Shown here piece by piece: positions 33,006-41,264 of a DNA stretch of 64,000 nucleotides. Positions within the stretch are counted from its first letter, which is position 1. Every line of letters starts with the position of its first letter. Under the pieces are notes generated by a model. That model was not told the origin of the DNA and searched no databases. It was given only the letters and a program-made list of their open reading frames with translations. The stretch is from Paenibacillus zeirhizosphaerae (GTDB lineage: Bacteria > Bacillota > Bacilli > Paenibacillales > Paenibacillaceae): positions 310,001 to 374,000 of the forward strand of contig NZ_JAPCKK010000011.1 of the NCBI RefSeq assembly GCF_030705605.1, given 5' to 3'. The position numbers and the translations under genes were made by a program.

Positions 33006-34112
33006 CTATTTATCAACTCCGTTCAAAAAACTTGCTGTCACGCTCCCACCGCCATCAGAGCCGTTGTCTATCTGCAGACTACCCTCGTGCTTTTCGCACA
33101 GTACTTTGCAAATATAAAGTCCCAGTCCATGATGCTCATTCGCATCCCATACCTCTCCACGATAAAAAGGAAGCATAGCCTTTTGCAGCGCTGTGTCAGA
33201 AAAACCGACGCCGTCATCCGTAACCGTTATGGAAAAAAAGCTCTTGCTGACGCTATAGTGAATACTCACATGACTGGAAGCATAACGCGCTGCATTAGCC
33301 AGCAAATTCTCAAAAACCTGCAGCACCACATGTGTATCGACCGCTATTTTTTTCGAATCCGCAGCCATGGACGAGCCAAAAGCCTTACCGCGTTGTTTGG
33401 TTATTTGCCGCGCACTGTCATTCAGCAAGGAGATGAGCTGATCCACTTCAAACGCATGGCTGCGTACCGGCATCTCCTCCAGCTTCTGAATGGAATTCAT
33501 CGCCTCCGTGTAGCTTTCAAGACGCACAATATGTACTTTCATGGTTTGAATCGTGTCCAGAAGTTTTTCCTCGGATATCTTATTTTGGGGCAGATAGGTA
33601 GTCAGAAACTCAACATATCCTTTCAGCACAGATAGAGGCGTCCTCAGGTCATGGGCAAAAATAGCATTCAGTTGTTTGCGTTCCTCAACCGACCGCCAAA
33701 GCGTTTTATGATTCTTCTCCAACTGACCGCGCATGTTCTCAAATACACGACATAACTCGCCCATCTCATCCTGACTATCATAAGAAATATGAAACCCCAA
33801 ATCGTTCGCCGAAATGTTCTCCGATGCCTTCATCAGCATTTCAAGCGGCCTTTTCAGTTTCCATCGATAAAAGAGGCTGGCCATCAGGACGATACCGACG
33901 GCAACAGTTAACAGCACCACCGCAACGAGGGAAGGCAACACCCAATCATTTACGGAAGAACGGTCTGTTAGCCGCAGCCGTATGCTTTCCGCCCATCCAA
34001 ACTCCAGTGTGATAACGGCCAGAACAATGATGAGCATAAGACAGCATAAAAAGATAAACGATTGCAGCAAGGTCATATGCTTCAGGCGCAGCCGATTTAT
34101 GATTTTCGCCAT
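33006..34112 (-). CDS. Sensor histidine kinase
   Basis: 368 residues. Two membrane helices (about 15-37 and 60-85) with a very short external loop, HAMP-like linker, HisKA with the acceptor His in IFAHDLRTPLSVLKGY, and an HATPase domain with NLLANAARYASS, DDGVGFSD and GLGLYICKVL. The short loop suggests intramembrane sensing, as in envelope-stress kinases. It overlaps the response regulator gene by 16 nt and is followed by the serine hydrolase, so the system may report on the cell wall. Confidence 0.92.
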   Translation of the reverse strand: MAKIINRLRLKHMTLLQSFIFLCCLMLIIVLAVITLEFGWAESIRLRLTDRSSVNDWVLPSLVAVVLLTVAVGIVLMASLFYRWKLKRPLEMLMKASENISANDLGFHISYDSQDEMGELCRVFENMRGQLEKNHKTLWRSVEERKQLNAIFAHDLRTPLSVLKGYVEFLTTYLPQNKISEEKLLDTIQTMKVHIVRLESYTEAMNSIQKLEEMPVRSHAFEVDQLISLLNDSARQITKQRGKAFGSSMAADSKKIAVDTHVVLQVFENLLANAARYASSHVSIHYSVSKSFFSITVTDDGVGFSDTALQKAMLPFYRGEVWDANEHHGLGLYICKVLCEKHEGSLQIDNGSDGGGSVTASFLNGVDK

Positions 34113-34771
34113 TTGTAACCCACTCCCCAGACGGTTTCGATCCTGTTTTCACAGCCATGCTCTTTCAATTTGAAGCGAATTCGCCTGATATGTTCAGCTA
34201 TCACAGTGCTGTCGCCCTTATCGTTGAACCCCCATACTTTTTCAAAAATACGTTCTTTGTCAAACACCATTCCAGGATATGTGGACAACAGCTCTATGAT
34301 ATCGAACTCTTTTTTTGCCAAGGGAATTTGTACATCATGGATGTAGAGTACACGAGCCGAATAATCAATGGTCAAATCCTCACTAAACTTTATCGACATT
34401 TTATTTTGACTTCGCACCTCCCTGCGTAGATGCGCCTCTACCCTTGCGCCCAGTTCATGAATACTGAACGGTTTTGAAATATAATCATCCCCACCAGCCT
34501 GAAATCCTGATATTTTATCCGTATCCTCAACACGGGCTGTTAGAAATAAAATAGGGCAGGATACAAACTGCCGGATTTTCCTGCATAATTCAAGACCATC
34601 CAGTTCAGGCATATTGATATCCAGCAACACCAGGTCCGGTTGATCTTCAATTTGCCGCAAGGCCTCATTACCATTCTTCGCCGTCATCACGAAATATCCG
34701 TTCATTTCAAAGTAATCCGTCAGCAGCTTTCGAAGATCGGCTTCATCATCTATGATCAGTATCTTTTTCAT
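34097..34771 (-). CDS. OmpR/PhoB-family response regulator
   Basis: 224 residues. Receiver with KILIIDDEADL, acceptor Asp in LVLLDINMPELDG and Lys in DDYISKPFS; DNA-binding winged helix with KERIFEKVWGFNDKGDSTVIAEHIRRIR and VWGVGYKW. Translationally coupled to the kinase. The adhesin gene lies just upstream on the same strand; a direct repeat of the kind bound by this family sits at that adhesin's promoter (38701-38719). Confidence 0.93.
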   Translation of the reverse strand: MKKILIIDDEADLRKLLTDYFEMNGYFVMTAKNGNEALRQIEDQPDLVLLDINMPELDGLELCRKIRQFVSCPILFLTARVEDTDKISGFQAGGDDYISKPFSIHELGARVEAHLRREVRSQNKMSIKFSEDLTIDYSARVLYIHDVQIPLAKKEFDIIELLSTYPGMVFDKERIFEKVWGFNDKGDSTVIAEHIRRIRFKLKEHGCENRIETVWGVGYKWRKS

Positions 34772-34828
34772 ATATCTGCCCCGCTTCCCTATCTTGAATT
34801 ATTTCCTCCATCTCTCGAACATGGAAAA

Positions 34829-34865
34829 CGGCTCCTCTGCCCTGCTTACAGGACAAGAGGAGCCG
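34829..34865 (-). terminator. Terminator of the adhesin gene
   Basis: CGGCTCCTCT (34829-34838) pairs with AGAGGAGCCG (34856-34865). It separates the adhesin from the two-component operon; the minus-strand T run is short, so read-through is possible. Confidence 0.65.
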
Positions 34866-34878
34866 AAGCACCAACGCA

Positions 34879-37800
34879 TTATTGTTTCATTGTGTTCCGT
34901 TTGCGGCCTAACCATACACCGAGAGCGATCAGTCCGAGACCCGCCAAATAGAACGGATAACGGCTTGCTTCACCGGTTTGTGGAAGCATCGATACCTGAG
35001 TCTCCGATGTTGGAGTCTGTGGTTTCGGTTTCTGCGTTTCCGGTTTCTGTTCGCCTTCACCGCGCGGAGTATCCTCCTCATCGATATCCACGGTAGGGAT
35101 TTCCGGCTCGCCCGTCGAAGGCGTTTGAGGAGTTGTCGGTTCGCCTCTCGGGGTGTCTTCATCCGGCACTTCTACTTCGCCGGGCGGAGTCCCTGGGTTA
35201 GACGGAGTTCCCGGATCGGATGGTGTTCCTGGATTGGATGGGGTGCTCGGAGGCAACCCTGGATCGTTATCGTCATCATCGTCATCCTTTGAACCACCCG
35301 GCGTTCCCGGATTCGATGGATTGCTCGGATTTCCAGGACTTCCTGGATTGGACGGACCGCCCGGGTCGGTCGGATTGCCAGGATTCCCTGGATCGGTCGG
35401 ATTACCGGGATTTCCTGGTTCTGTTGGATCCGTCGGATCGGTTGGATTGGAAGGCTCGCCAGGTTCAACGGGTTCTTCCTTGTGGTTCGTTACAGTCATT
35501 TTCTTAACATTGCCTTGGCTTTGGATACTGGAGTCGATCTTTACGCTCCATGTCGCCTGCTCGACCGTATATCCTTCCGGAGCAGCCAGCTCCTCCAAAA
35601 TATAGTCGCCATACAGCAATTTCGCAAACAGGATCTTGCCGTCCGCATCCGTCGTTTTTACGATTGGCGTCCCTTTGCCCGCTTTATCGTACAGCGCGAA
35701 CTTCGCTCCCGCCAGGGTTTTAGCCGCATCATCTTCATCAACCTTGGTCACCTGCAGGCTGCCTGTTACGCCGCCTCCCGAACCCGAACCGGAGGAAGTA
35801 CGGACAATAACTTCTTCCGTCGTTTCACGGATCTCCGTCTTCAGTTGATCTCCTTCGAGTGCCACTTTATTTTGTACAGCTTCTTTATCTCCAGCGGTAA
35901 TGAACGACTGATATTCCAAAATATAAGCCGTGGAGATGGCGTTGGTGAACTTTAATTCGAATGTTTCTTGATCTCCTTCATCCCTTGTGATGGTTAATGT
36001 GTAGTCCTTCCCTTTGGTCAGCTCTTCGGCTTTCACCGCTTCACCGTTTGCACTGACCTTGGTTGCGTACAGGTGGAAGGAATCCTCGATCAAGATTTGG
36101 TTCGGACTCGGATAATCGATCACCTTGGCGTTGGAAATATGCGATTGGCCTTCATTAATTCGAATTGACCAATCGATTTTGTTTCCATTTTGGGCACCGC
36201 TTTTCTCCACGTATTCGCCGCCGTGTGGAACCGTCACGCTGCCGTTCCATGTGGCCTCTTTATCGCTGCCATTCCACAGCTCAGCGGTATTATCAATATT
36301 TTTGAGGATCAATTCACCTTGCAGCGACGTCTTGAACTCAATCCAGTATGCGGATTTGACCGGGCTGGTAAAATGAATGGACAATTGGTTGCCGTTCGCT
36401 GCGGACGGTTCCGTCAGCTCATATTGAGACGCTGGAACCGGAGCGCCCTTCGCAACCCCATTCCATCCTCCCGTCAGCTTCATCTCATATACTTTAACCG
36501 AGTTGGGCACAAGCTTCTGCCCATGCTTCAGAACGTCCTTCACGATCGCATCGTCAAGTGAATCGAGATTGTAGTTCATCTTGATGTTCCACGTAATCTC
36601 TTTGCTGACAGGATTGTAGCTGCCGTCTTTACCACCGTTATTTTTCGTGTAATTGTCGGAGGCGAAGCTTGCATCCCGTTCAATCGTCCGTGTTGTCCCG
36701 TCGCTCTCGCTCCACGTCATGGAAGCTCTGTTCATATAATCTAAATTTCTTTTTTCCAGCCAATCGATGTTAAACTTCGTTTGATACTCGATTGTGTACG
36801 TAGTATCAATAGTCTTGGAGAACTTGATAACAAAACCGCCACGCAGATTATTTTGATCATATTCTACCTTATAATCACTCGCAGGAACGATTTTGCCGTC
36901 CGCTTTTACGATCACGGAACCTGGAACAAATTCGAGGCCGCCTTGCGGGAACGTATCCTTGATGACTACATTCTCCATGCTGTACTTGCTGCCGTCCGGC
37001 TTTTTATCACCGTTAACCGTAATGCCCCATGTTGCCGTTTTGTTGGCGAAATCGACTTTCCAGGTCCCCTTCTCCAACGCGCGGATACCTTGGGCCGGAG
37101 CTGTTGCCCCTGTGGTTGTTCCACCTGATCTAACTTCGTTCTTTACCTCTTTCCCATCGGCGCTCGTCCGGTCCACCGGTTTTGTTTGGTAAACGATGGT
37201 ATAAGGGGAGTCGATATCCTTCTCGAATTGAAGTGTAAATCCGTTTGTACCTACTGGTGTAACGGTGTATTCATTCGTTGAAAGCACATCCTTGGCATCC
37301 GTCGAATTTCCATTGTACACCTTCAGCGAATCAGTAACCAATGTATGAATTGCACTAAATTCATCCGTGATCACCGCTTGGTCTCTCGGAATCTTCTTCT
37401 CGTTGAAGTTGTATTTCACAGTCCATGTGATGATTCCAGTGTCTTTATCCTGGCGATACGATTTATCCAAGAATTGACCACGATTCACGGTTACCGTAGC
37501 AGTCGATTTGGAATCTTCCATCCCGTCGCCAGACAGCACAGCAGTGTTCTCGAAGCGCGACTGCTCGCCGGTAAGCTTCGTCGAAAAGCGAATCTCGTAG
37601 GCTTTGCTGATCGTCTCGTCCTGGAACGCAAGCTCCAGTTTAGCACCGCCATTCGTTTCGACCGTATACTGTCCGGCCTCTACCTTATCGCCAAGGACCG
37701 TCGATCCGTCGCCGTTGACCTGTAAGCGGTAAACCTCGACAGAGTCGGCGATGAGCTCAGAGCCTTCAGGCATCGCATCCGTGATGACCGCATGCTTGAT

Positions 37801-38490
37801 TTTATCCAGCGATTTGTTCACCTGGACTGCCCAATCGATCCGGTCTTTGCCAACCGCTTTCCCCTGCTTATCGATCAGCTTTCCACCTTGCGGCTTCAGA
37901 TTCACGATCACGGTCTGCACTCCACTTTTTACCGGAAAGGCAATAATGACTTCCGTGCTTCCCTTAATGGTTTCTTTCGTAAATTCCGTGCGAATTTCCA
38001 GCTTGCCGCTTACATTGGAGTGACTCTCCACATAATCGTTGAAGGTCATGACAACCTTCCCGTCCCGATCGACCGTAAATCTGCCAACTTCACCTTGATC
38101 GGTCACGAGCGGTGCGTCAATGTCCGTAAAAATTTCAAACTGTGACGGCAGATCGAAGCTAAATGTATCCCCGTTCTTGTAGCCGTGTCCGTTCGGAAGC
38201 TCCCACTCGTAGCTGAGATTGACAGCCTCACCGATGTCCAGGGTGCTGTCCGGATTATATACCGCATCAATCACGGTACCGTTCATGTCAGTTAACACGA
38301 CTTTTGTTAAAATACTATCCGTGTTGGTGACTGGCGCTGACGGGGCATAGACATCATCCGTCACTCCATATACTGCTTCCTGCACGCTTGCTGATGCATT
38401 GGCATTGGCCGTCAGGGCGGATACGCCAAACAGCGATTGAATGAAAAGCAGCAGCGCCACAACGATTCCACTTAACTTTTTCTTCATCAT
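34879..38490 (-). CDS. LPXTG-anchored adhesin with repeated Ig-like/isopeptide domains and a SpaA-type domain
   Basis: About 1203 residues. Signal peptide (KKKLSGIVVALLLFIQSLFGVSA); then a chain of about six collagen-adhesin-like beta domains, recognised by recurring KDxFP/ITDxMPEGSELI, SVEVYRL and YxIxFSTKL blocks; a SpaA/prealbumin-like domain (LQVTKVDEDDAAKTLAGAKF, ILEELAAPEGYTV); a Pro/Asn/Gly-rich wall-spanning stalk (NPTDP, NPGTP units); and the sorting signal LPQTGEASRYPF, membrane helix and RKR tail. ATG 38490 or 38487 follows GAGGGAG. It lies downstream of the riboswitch-controlled transglutaminase-like gene and also has its own candidate promoter. Ligand unknown. Confidence 0.92.
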   Translation of the reverse strand: MMKKKLSGIVVALLLFIQSLFGVSALTANANASASVQEAVYGVTDDVYAPSAPVTNTDSILTKVVLTDMNGTVIDAVYNPDSTLDIGEAVNLSYEWELPNGHGYKNGDTFSFDLPSQFEIFTDIDAPLVTDQGEVGRFTVDRDGKVVMTFNDYVESHSNVSGKLEIRTEFTKETIKGSTEVIIAFPVKSGVQTVIVNLKPQGGKLIDKQGKAVGKDRIDWAVQVNKSLDKIKHAVITDAMPEGSELIADSVEVYRLQVNGDGSTVLGDKVEAGQYTVETNGGAKLELAFQDETISKAYEIRFSTKLTGEQSRFENTAVLSGDGMEDSKSTATVTVNRGQFLDKSYRQDKDTGIITWTVKYNFNEKKIPRDQAVITDEFSAIHTLVTDSLKVYNGNSTDAKDVLSTNEYTVTPVGTNGFTLQFEKDIDSPYTIVYQTKPVDRTSADGKEVKNEVRSGGTTTGATAPAQGIRALEKGTWKVDFANKTATWGITVNGDKKPDGSKYSMENVVIKDTFPQGGLEFVPGSVIVKADGKIVPASDYKVEYDQNNLRGGFVIKFSKTIDTTYTIEYQTKFNIDWLEKRNLDYMNRASMTWSESDGTTRTIERDASFASDNYTKNNGGKDGSYNPVSKEITWNIKMNYNLDSLDDAIVKDVLKHGQKLVPNSVKVYEMKLTGGWNGVAKGAPVPASQYELTEPSAANGNQLSIHFTSPVKSAYWIEFKTSLQGELILKNIDNTAELWNGSDKEATWNGSVTVPHGGEYVEKSGAQNGNKIDWSIRINEGQSHISNAKVIDYPSPNQILIEDSFHLYATKVSANGEAVKAEELTKGKDYTLTITRDEGDQETFELKFTNAISTAYILEYQSFITAGDKEAVQNKVALEGDQLKTEIRETTEEVIVRTSSGSGSGGGVTGSLQVTKVDEDDAAKTLAGAKFALYDKAGKGTPIVKTTDADGKILFAKLLYGDYILEELAAPEGYTVEQATWSVKIDSSIQSQGNVKKMTVTNHKEEPVEPGEPSNPTDPTDPTEPGNPGNPTDPGNPGNPTDPGGPSNPGSPGNPSNPSNPGTPGGSKDDDDDDNDPGLPPSTPSNPGTPSDPGTPSNPGTPPGEVEVPDEDTPRGEPTTPQTPSTGEPEIPTVDIDEEDTPRGEGEQKPETQKPKPQTPTSETQVSMLPQTGEASRYPFYLAGLGLIALGVWLGRKRNTMKQ

Positions 38491-38684
38491 CTTCTCCCTC
38501 AGTCTCTCCATCACCCTCATAGTATTCGGTTCCGATCCTGTTGCCGTGCGCAAACCGGGCTATATATTCCATCGAATTTGTATGCCGACAAGGGACTTTC
38601 CAGTCCATCACCTCCACTTGTTCCTAATTGGCGCACGATTCGTTATGCTAGTTTTTTCCTTCAGAACCAAACTGGGCTCCTTGC

Positions 38685-38719
38685 ATTATAACTATCGGAT
38701 CTCTACAATTTCTCTACAA
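38685..38719 (-). promoter_or_regulatory. Candidate promoter of the adhesin gene with 11-bp-spaced direct repeat
   Basis: On the minus strand two TTGTAGAG copies (plus-strand CTCTACAA at 38701-38708 and 38712-38719) precede TATAAT (38690-38685) by 10 bp. Direct repeats of this period over the -35 region are typical activator sites of OmpR/PhoB regulators; one is encoded next to this adhesin. Confidence 0.5.
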
Positions 38720-38726
38720 ACTCGAA

Positions 38727-38754
38727 TAAGCTTTGGACAAGGGTCCAAAGCTTA
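38727..38754. terminator. Perfect inverted repeat between transglutaminase-like and adhesin genes
   Basis: TAAGCTTTGGAC (38727-38738) and its complement (38743-38754) with a 4-nt loop. There is no strong T run, so it may only attenuate transcription from the riboswitch promoter into the adhesin. Confidence 0.5.
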
Positions 38755-38771
38755 AGATTAAAATGTATTAT

Positions 38772-39572
38772 TTAGTAATATTTGGTTGCTGAGTAACGGG
38801 AGGCGTCTTTGATCATTTTGGACTCGGCCCCTCCGACTTTCCAGCCTGCATCAACGGTTGTATCCACGATTACCCAGCGTCCGTTCAAATACACTTCATT
38901 CCAGGCGTGGTAAACATCAACGTATTCCGAGGTTCCCATCACAAGCTTGGTGGGAATGTCGATGCTGCGCAGCATCGAAGCGAATAGGGAGGCGTAATCA
39001 TAACACATCCCTTTCTGCCCTGCCAGCGTGCGGTTGATATCGGGAAGATAGTCCGTCAGATCGCCGGATGCAAGAGCTTTGTCATACCGGATTGTGCTTA
39101 CAATATATTCATGAACAGCCTGTACTTTCTCTTCATCAGACTGAGCGGACCGTGTCAGCTTCTTCGCAAGCTGAGCAGCCTTGTCCTTATCGCTCCAATT
39201 GATATTCTGTACAGAGTTCAAAAACACTTTACTGTTGCTCGTCAACTGAAGCGTGACTGCCGCTTCCTGAACGACCTGATATTTGGTACCGCTGACTTGT
39301 TCCAGCACAGTGACCTTATAATCACCGTTGCCCATCTGCAGCGGAAATGCTTCCTGCCGCTTGTCCGGCGAAAGCTTGTATGTATATTTGTCCTGCCCCT
39401 TCGTGATCATGAGCTTTGTCTTAATGCCAGCTTTCACGTCATATCGAATGACGATCACACCACGATCCAGTTGCTCTAGGTCCAACCAATCTGCAGACGG
39501 TGCAGCTTGTGCAAAAGGAGTCCATAAAAATAGAGTCAAAAGTCCTATGAGCGCGAATATTGTATTGCGCAT
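38772..39572 (-). CDS. Secreted transglutaminase-like (papain-fold) protein under c-di-GMP riboswitch control
   Basis: 266 residues. Signal peptide (MRNTIFALIGLLTLFLWTPFAQA), a beta domain (about 30-120), and a transglutaminase core with the triad Cys190 (QKGMCYDYASLF), His222 (VYHAWNEVYL) and Asp237 (WVIVDTT). It may act as a cysteine peptidase, cross-linker or surface-protein processing enzyme; the substrate is not shown. ATG 39572 follows AAAGGAG 10 nt upstream; the longer frame to 39665 would run through the riboswitch and is rejected. Two tandem c-di-GMP-I aptamers lie in its leader. Confidence 0.93.
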   Translation of the reverse strand: MRNTIFALIGLLTLFLWTPFAQAAPSADWLDLEQLDRGVIVIRYDVKAGIKTKLMITKGQDKYTYKLSPDKRQEAFPLQMGNGDYKVTVLEQVSGTKYQVVQEAAVTLQLTSNSKVFLNSVQNINWSDKDKAAQLAKKLTRSAQSDEEKVQAVHEYIVSTIRYDKALASGDLTDYLPDINRTLAGQKGMCYDYASLFASMLRSIDIPTKLVMGTSEYVDVYHAWNEVYLNGRWVIVDTTVDAGWKVGGAESKMIKDASRYSATKYY

Positions 39573-39589
39573 GCTGTAAACTCCTTTCG

Positions 39590-39675
39590 GCGGCCAGGCT
39601 ACCATTGACATTTCGTCAAGAAGGCCCTGTAGCTTTGCGTCCCAGTCTTTCGACAAGTTTGCCATTAACGTACTA
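39590..39675 (-). promoter_or_regulatory. c-di-GMP-I (GEMM) riboswitch, gene-proximal
   Basis: Minus-strand RNA carries the GEMM landmarks in order: GGCAAAC, a GAAA tetraloop hairpin, GGGACGCAAAGCUACAGGG, CCUU, then a hairpin ending GUCAAUGGUAGCC. The aptamer ends only a few nucleotides before the AAAGGAG ribosome site of the transglutaminase-like gene, so it probably controls translation initiation. Confidence 0.92.
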
Positions 39676-39716
39676 GAGTTTCCAGTTTTTGATATATATT
39701 AATCGAATTAAGGAAC

Positions 39717-39737
39717 AAAAAAAGCCGATTCGTTCGG
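39717..39737 (-). terminator. Intrinsic terminator of the distal riboswitch
   Basis: On the minus strand CCGA-ACGAA-UCGG followed by CUUUUUUU. It lies immediately after, and partly overlaps, the 3' side of the distal aptamer, as expected for a transcription-terminating expression platform. Confidence 0.65.
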
Positions 39738-39830
39738 TAGCTGGCTGCCATTGACACATCAATCAGAAGGCCCTGTAGCTTTGCGTCCTTGCCTTTCGAC
39801 AAGTTTGCCGTTATCGTGAGTAGCTTTATG
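39735..39830 (-). promoter_or_regulatory. c-di-GMP-I (GEMM) riboswitch, distal copy
   Basis: Second aptamer with the same landmarks: CGGCAAAC, GAAA loop, GGACGCAAAGCUACAGGG, CCUU, then GUCAAUGGCAGCC. Over the core it is nearly identical to the proximal copy. A U-run hairpin follows, so this copy likely controls transcription while the proximal one controls translation. Confidence 0.92.
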
Positions 39831-39967
39831 TAGGTCTATCATATCAAATGTCTCTATTTCTATCAAGAAAAAAATTCGAAAATTGTCGAGCGTCACACTA
39901 CAAGATTCTCCTGAATCAGACCGATATCGTTTTCCGTTAATTTATTTAGCGCATCTCTTCTGTAGGA

Positions 39968-39987
39968 CCGGGAACTTCCGTTCCCGG
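39968..39987 (-). terminator. Hairpin downstream of the GNAT gene
   Basis: CCGGGAAC-TTCC-GTTCCCGG, perfect 8-bp stem directly after the acetyltransferase stop codon; no long T run. Confidence 0.6.
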
Positions 39988-39993
39988 ATGTTG

Positions 39994-40503
39994 CTATTTC
40001 TTAGTGGCCGTAAACTTCCAATGGAGCAATTCTTCATCTGTATGATCCAACTCGAATCCTAGCTTCACTAGCAAATTTTTGGAGCCAGTGTTATCAGGTT
40101 CGCATCTGGCCGTTATGATTCGCACCTCTTCGTGATTTAAGGCCCATTCGATCAATTTTTGGGCAGCTTCAAAACAATAACCTTGGCGGCGGTGGCTTTC
40201 ATTCGTGGCAAAACCGATTTCAATCCTGCCGTCTTGATCAGGGTCACCCAAAAATCCAATCCCTCCAACAATCTCCTTGCTATCTTTGGCCGCGATGATC
40301 CATGAGTCAAACCCTCTGGTACCATTGTTTTGGATCAACAGCTCTCGAAAGTAAGGTAATGCTTCAAAAAAGTCAGGCCCCGGCCATTCGCCGTTAGTTT
40401 TATAACCAAGGGCTTCAATAGCGCCTACATCACGTTGAGCCGCTGCCTCAATTAAAGGAAGATCAAGTGTTTTTAAAATGAGCCGATTCGTTTGCAGTTC
40501 CAT
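39994..40503 (-). CDS. GNAT-family N-acetyltransferase (RimJ-like)
   Basis: 169 residues. Opens with MELQTNRLILKTLDL, the usual start of RimJ/RimL-type enzymes, and has the acetyl-CoA loop in ATNESHRRQGYCFEAAQKLIEWA and NTGSKNLLVKLGFE. The substrate could be a ribosomal protein or a small molecule. The ATG at 40503 follows AAGGGCGG. A single gene upstream of, and co-oriented with, the riboswitch region but separated from it by a hairpin. Confidence 0.9.
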   Translation of the reverse strand: MELQTNRLILKTLDLPLIEAAAQRDVGAIEALGYKTNGEWPGPDFFEALPYFRELLIQNNGTRGFDSWIIAAKDSKEIVGGIGFLGDPDQDGRIEIGFATNESHRRQGYCFEAAQKLIEWALNHEEVRIITARCEPDNTGSKNLLVKLGFELDHTDEELLHWKFTATKK

Positions 40504-40602
40504 GTATTGTCCGCCCTTCTGTCCACAGGAAATTTTCATTCAAGAATTCTGACGCGCTCACTTGCTTACAAGATAAACAATCCCATCTCATCCCCCTCCA
40601 CA

Positions 40603-40640
40603 GAAAAAAGACAGGAATGAACATACGTCATCCCTGCCCT
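40603..40640 (-). terminator. Terminator of the MerR-SRPBCC operon
   Basis: On the minus strand GGCAGGGATGA pairs imperfectly with TCATTCCTGTC, followed by TTTTTT. Confidence 0.65.
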
Positions 40641-40672
40641 TATATTACCTGTTATTGTTGTATGGGCCACAA

Positions 40673-40694
40673 AGGGGTACCATTCGGTACCCCT
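40673..40694. repeat. Short perfect palindromic hairpin (GGTACC type)
   Basis: AGGGGTACC-ATTC-GGTACCCCT; no T run. It shares the GGTACC stem with hairpins at 1543, 6730 and 30511. Confidence 0.5.
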
Positions 40695-40832
40695 ATAAGG
40701 GTTCAAACGAAGCTTTTTATTCGGAAAGCAGCGCATTCAGCTTGAAAGACCTGTTTCCGCGAAAATTCAAACTCCCTCGAGGATATGATTTCATTCTCAC
40801 CTGCAATGGCTTCCATGGTAATCCCCTTCCCG

Positions 40833-41264
40833 TTAGAGCGTCTTGCCCAAAGCATCGAGCATTTCGTTCGTGCCATGCTCGCGGATCTCCGGTGTATCGT
40901 GCCCGTCCAAAAACGCGCCCTGTTCCGTGAAAACCAGCTTGGTTCCGCCCTCGACCGGGATGAATTCGACCGTTGTCAGCGAAGCAGAGATGCGCGTGTC
41001 ATCTGCATCCAGTGTGTAGGTGTAGACGATGCGCTGCTCCGAAACGATCTCTTGGTAACAAGCATCAAAGGTAAAAACCGGTCCCCCCGGCGGACCTCCT
41101 TTGCTGTATTCACGTCCTCCAACATGGAATTCGAAAATATCGGGTTTTGAAAACCATTTTGATTTGGCAGTTTGGTCAGACCAGGCGCTGTAGACCTTCC
41201 CAGGCGATGCGGCATAGGTTCGTTCAACAACGAACGTCGCATGATTGACGAATCTTTCAGTCAC
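40833..41264 (-). CDS. SRPBCC/AHSA1-family protein
   Basis: 143 residues of the START-like AHSA1 group: FVVERTYAASPGKVYSAWSD, WFSKPDIFEFHVGGREYSKG, RIVYTYTLDADDTRISASLT and a C-terminal helix LDALGKTL. It binds hydrophobic ligands in relatives; role unknown. The stop-start overlap with the upstream MerR gene (4 nt) shows an operon. Confidence 0.9.
   Translation of the reverse strand: MTERFVNHATFVVERTYAASPGKVYSAWSDQTAKSKWFSKPDIFEFHVGGREYSKGGPPGGPVFTFDACYQEIVSEQRIVYTYTLDADDTRISASLTTVEFIPVEGGTKLVFTEQGAFLDGHDTPEIREHGTNEMLDALGKTL

Noticed and set aside
39572..39665. N-terminal extension of the transglutaminase-like protein
   Set aside because: The stretch is the gene-proximal c-di-GMP aptamer and ribosome site; the signal peptide starts at 39572.
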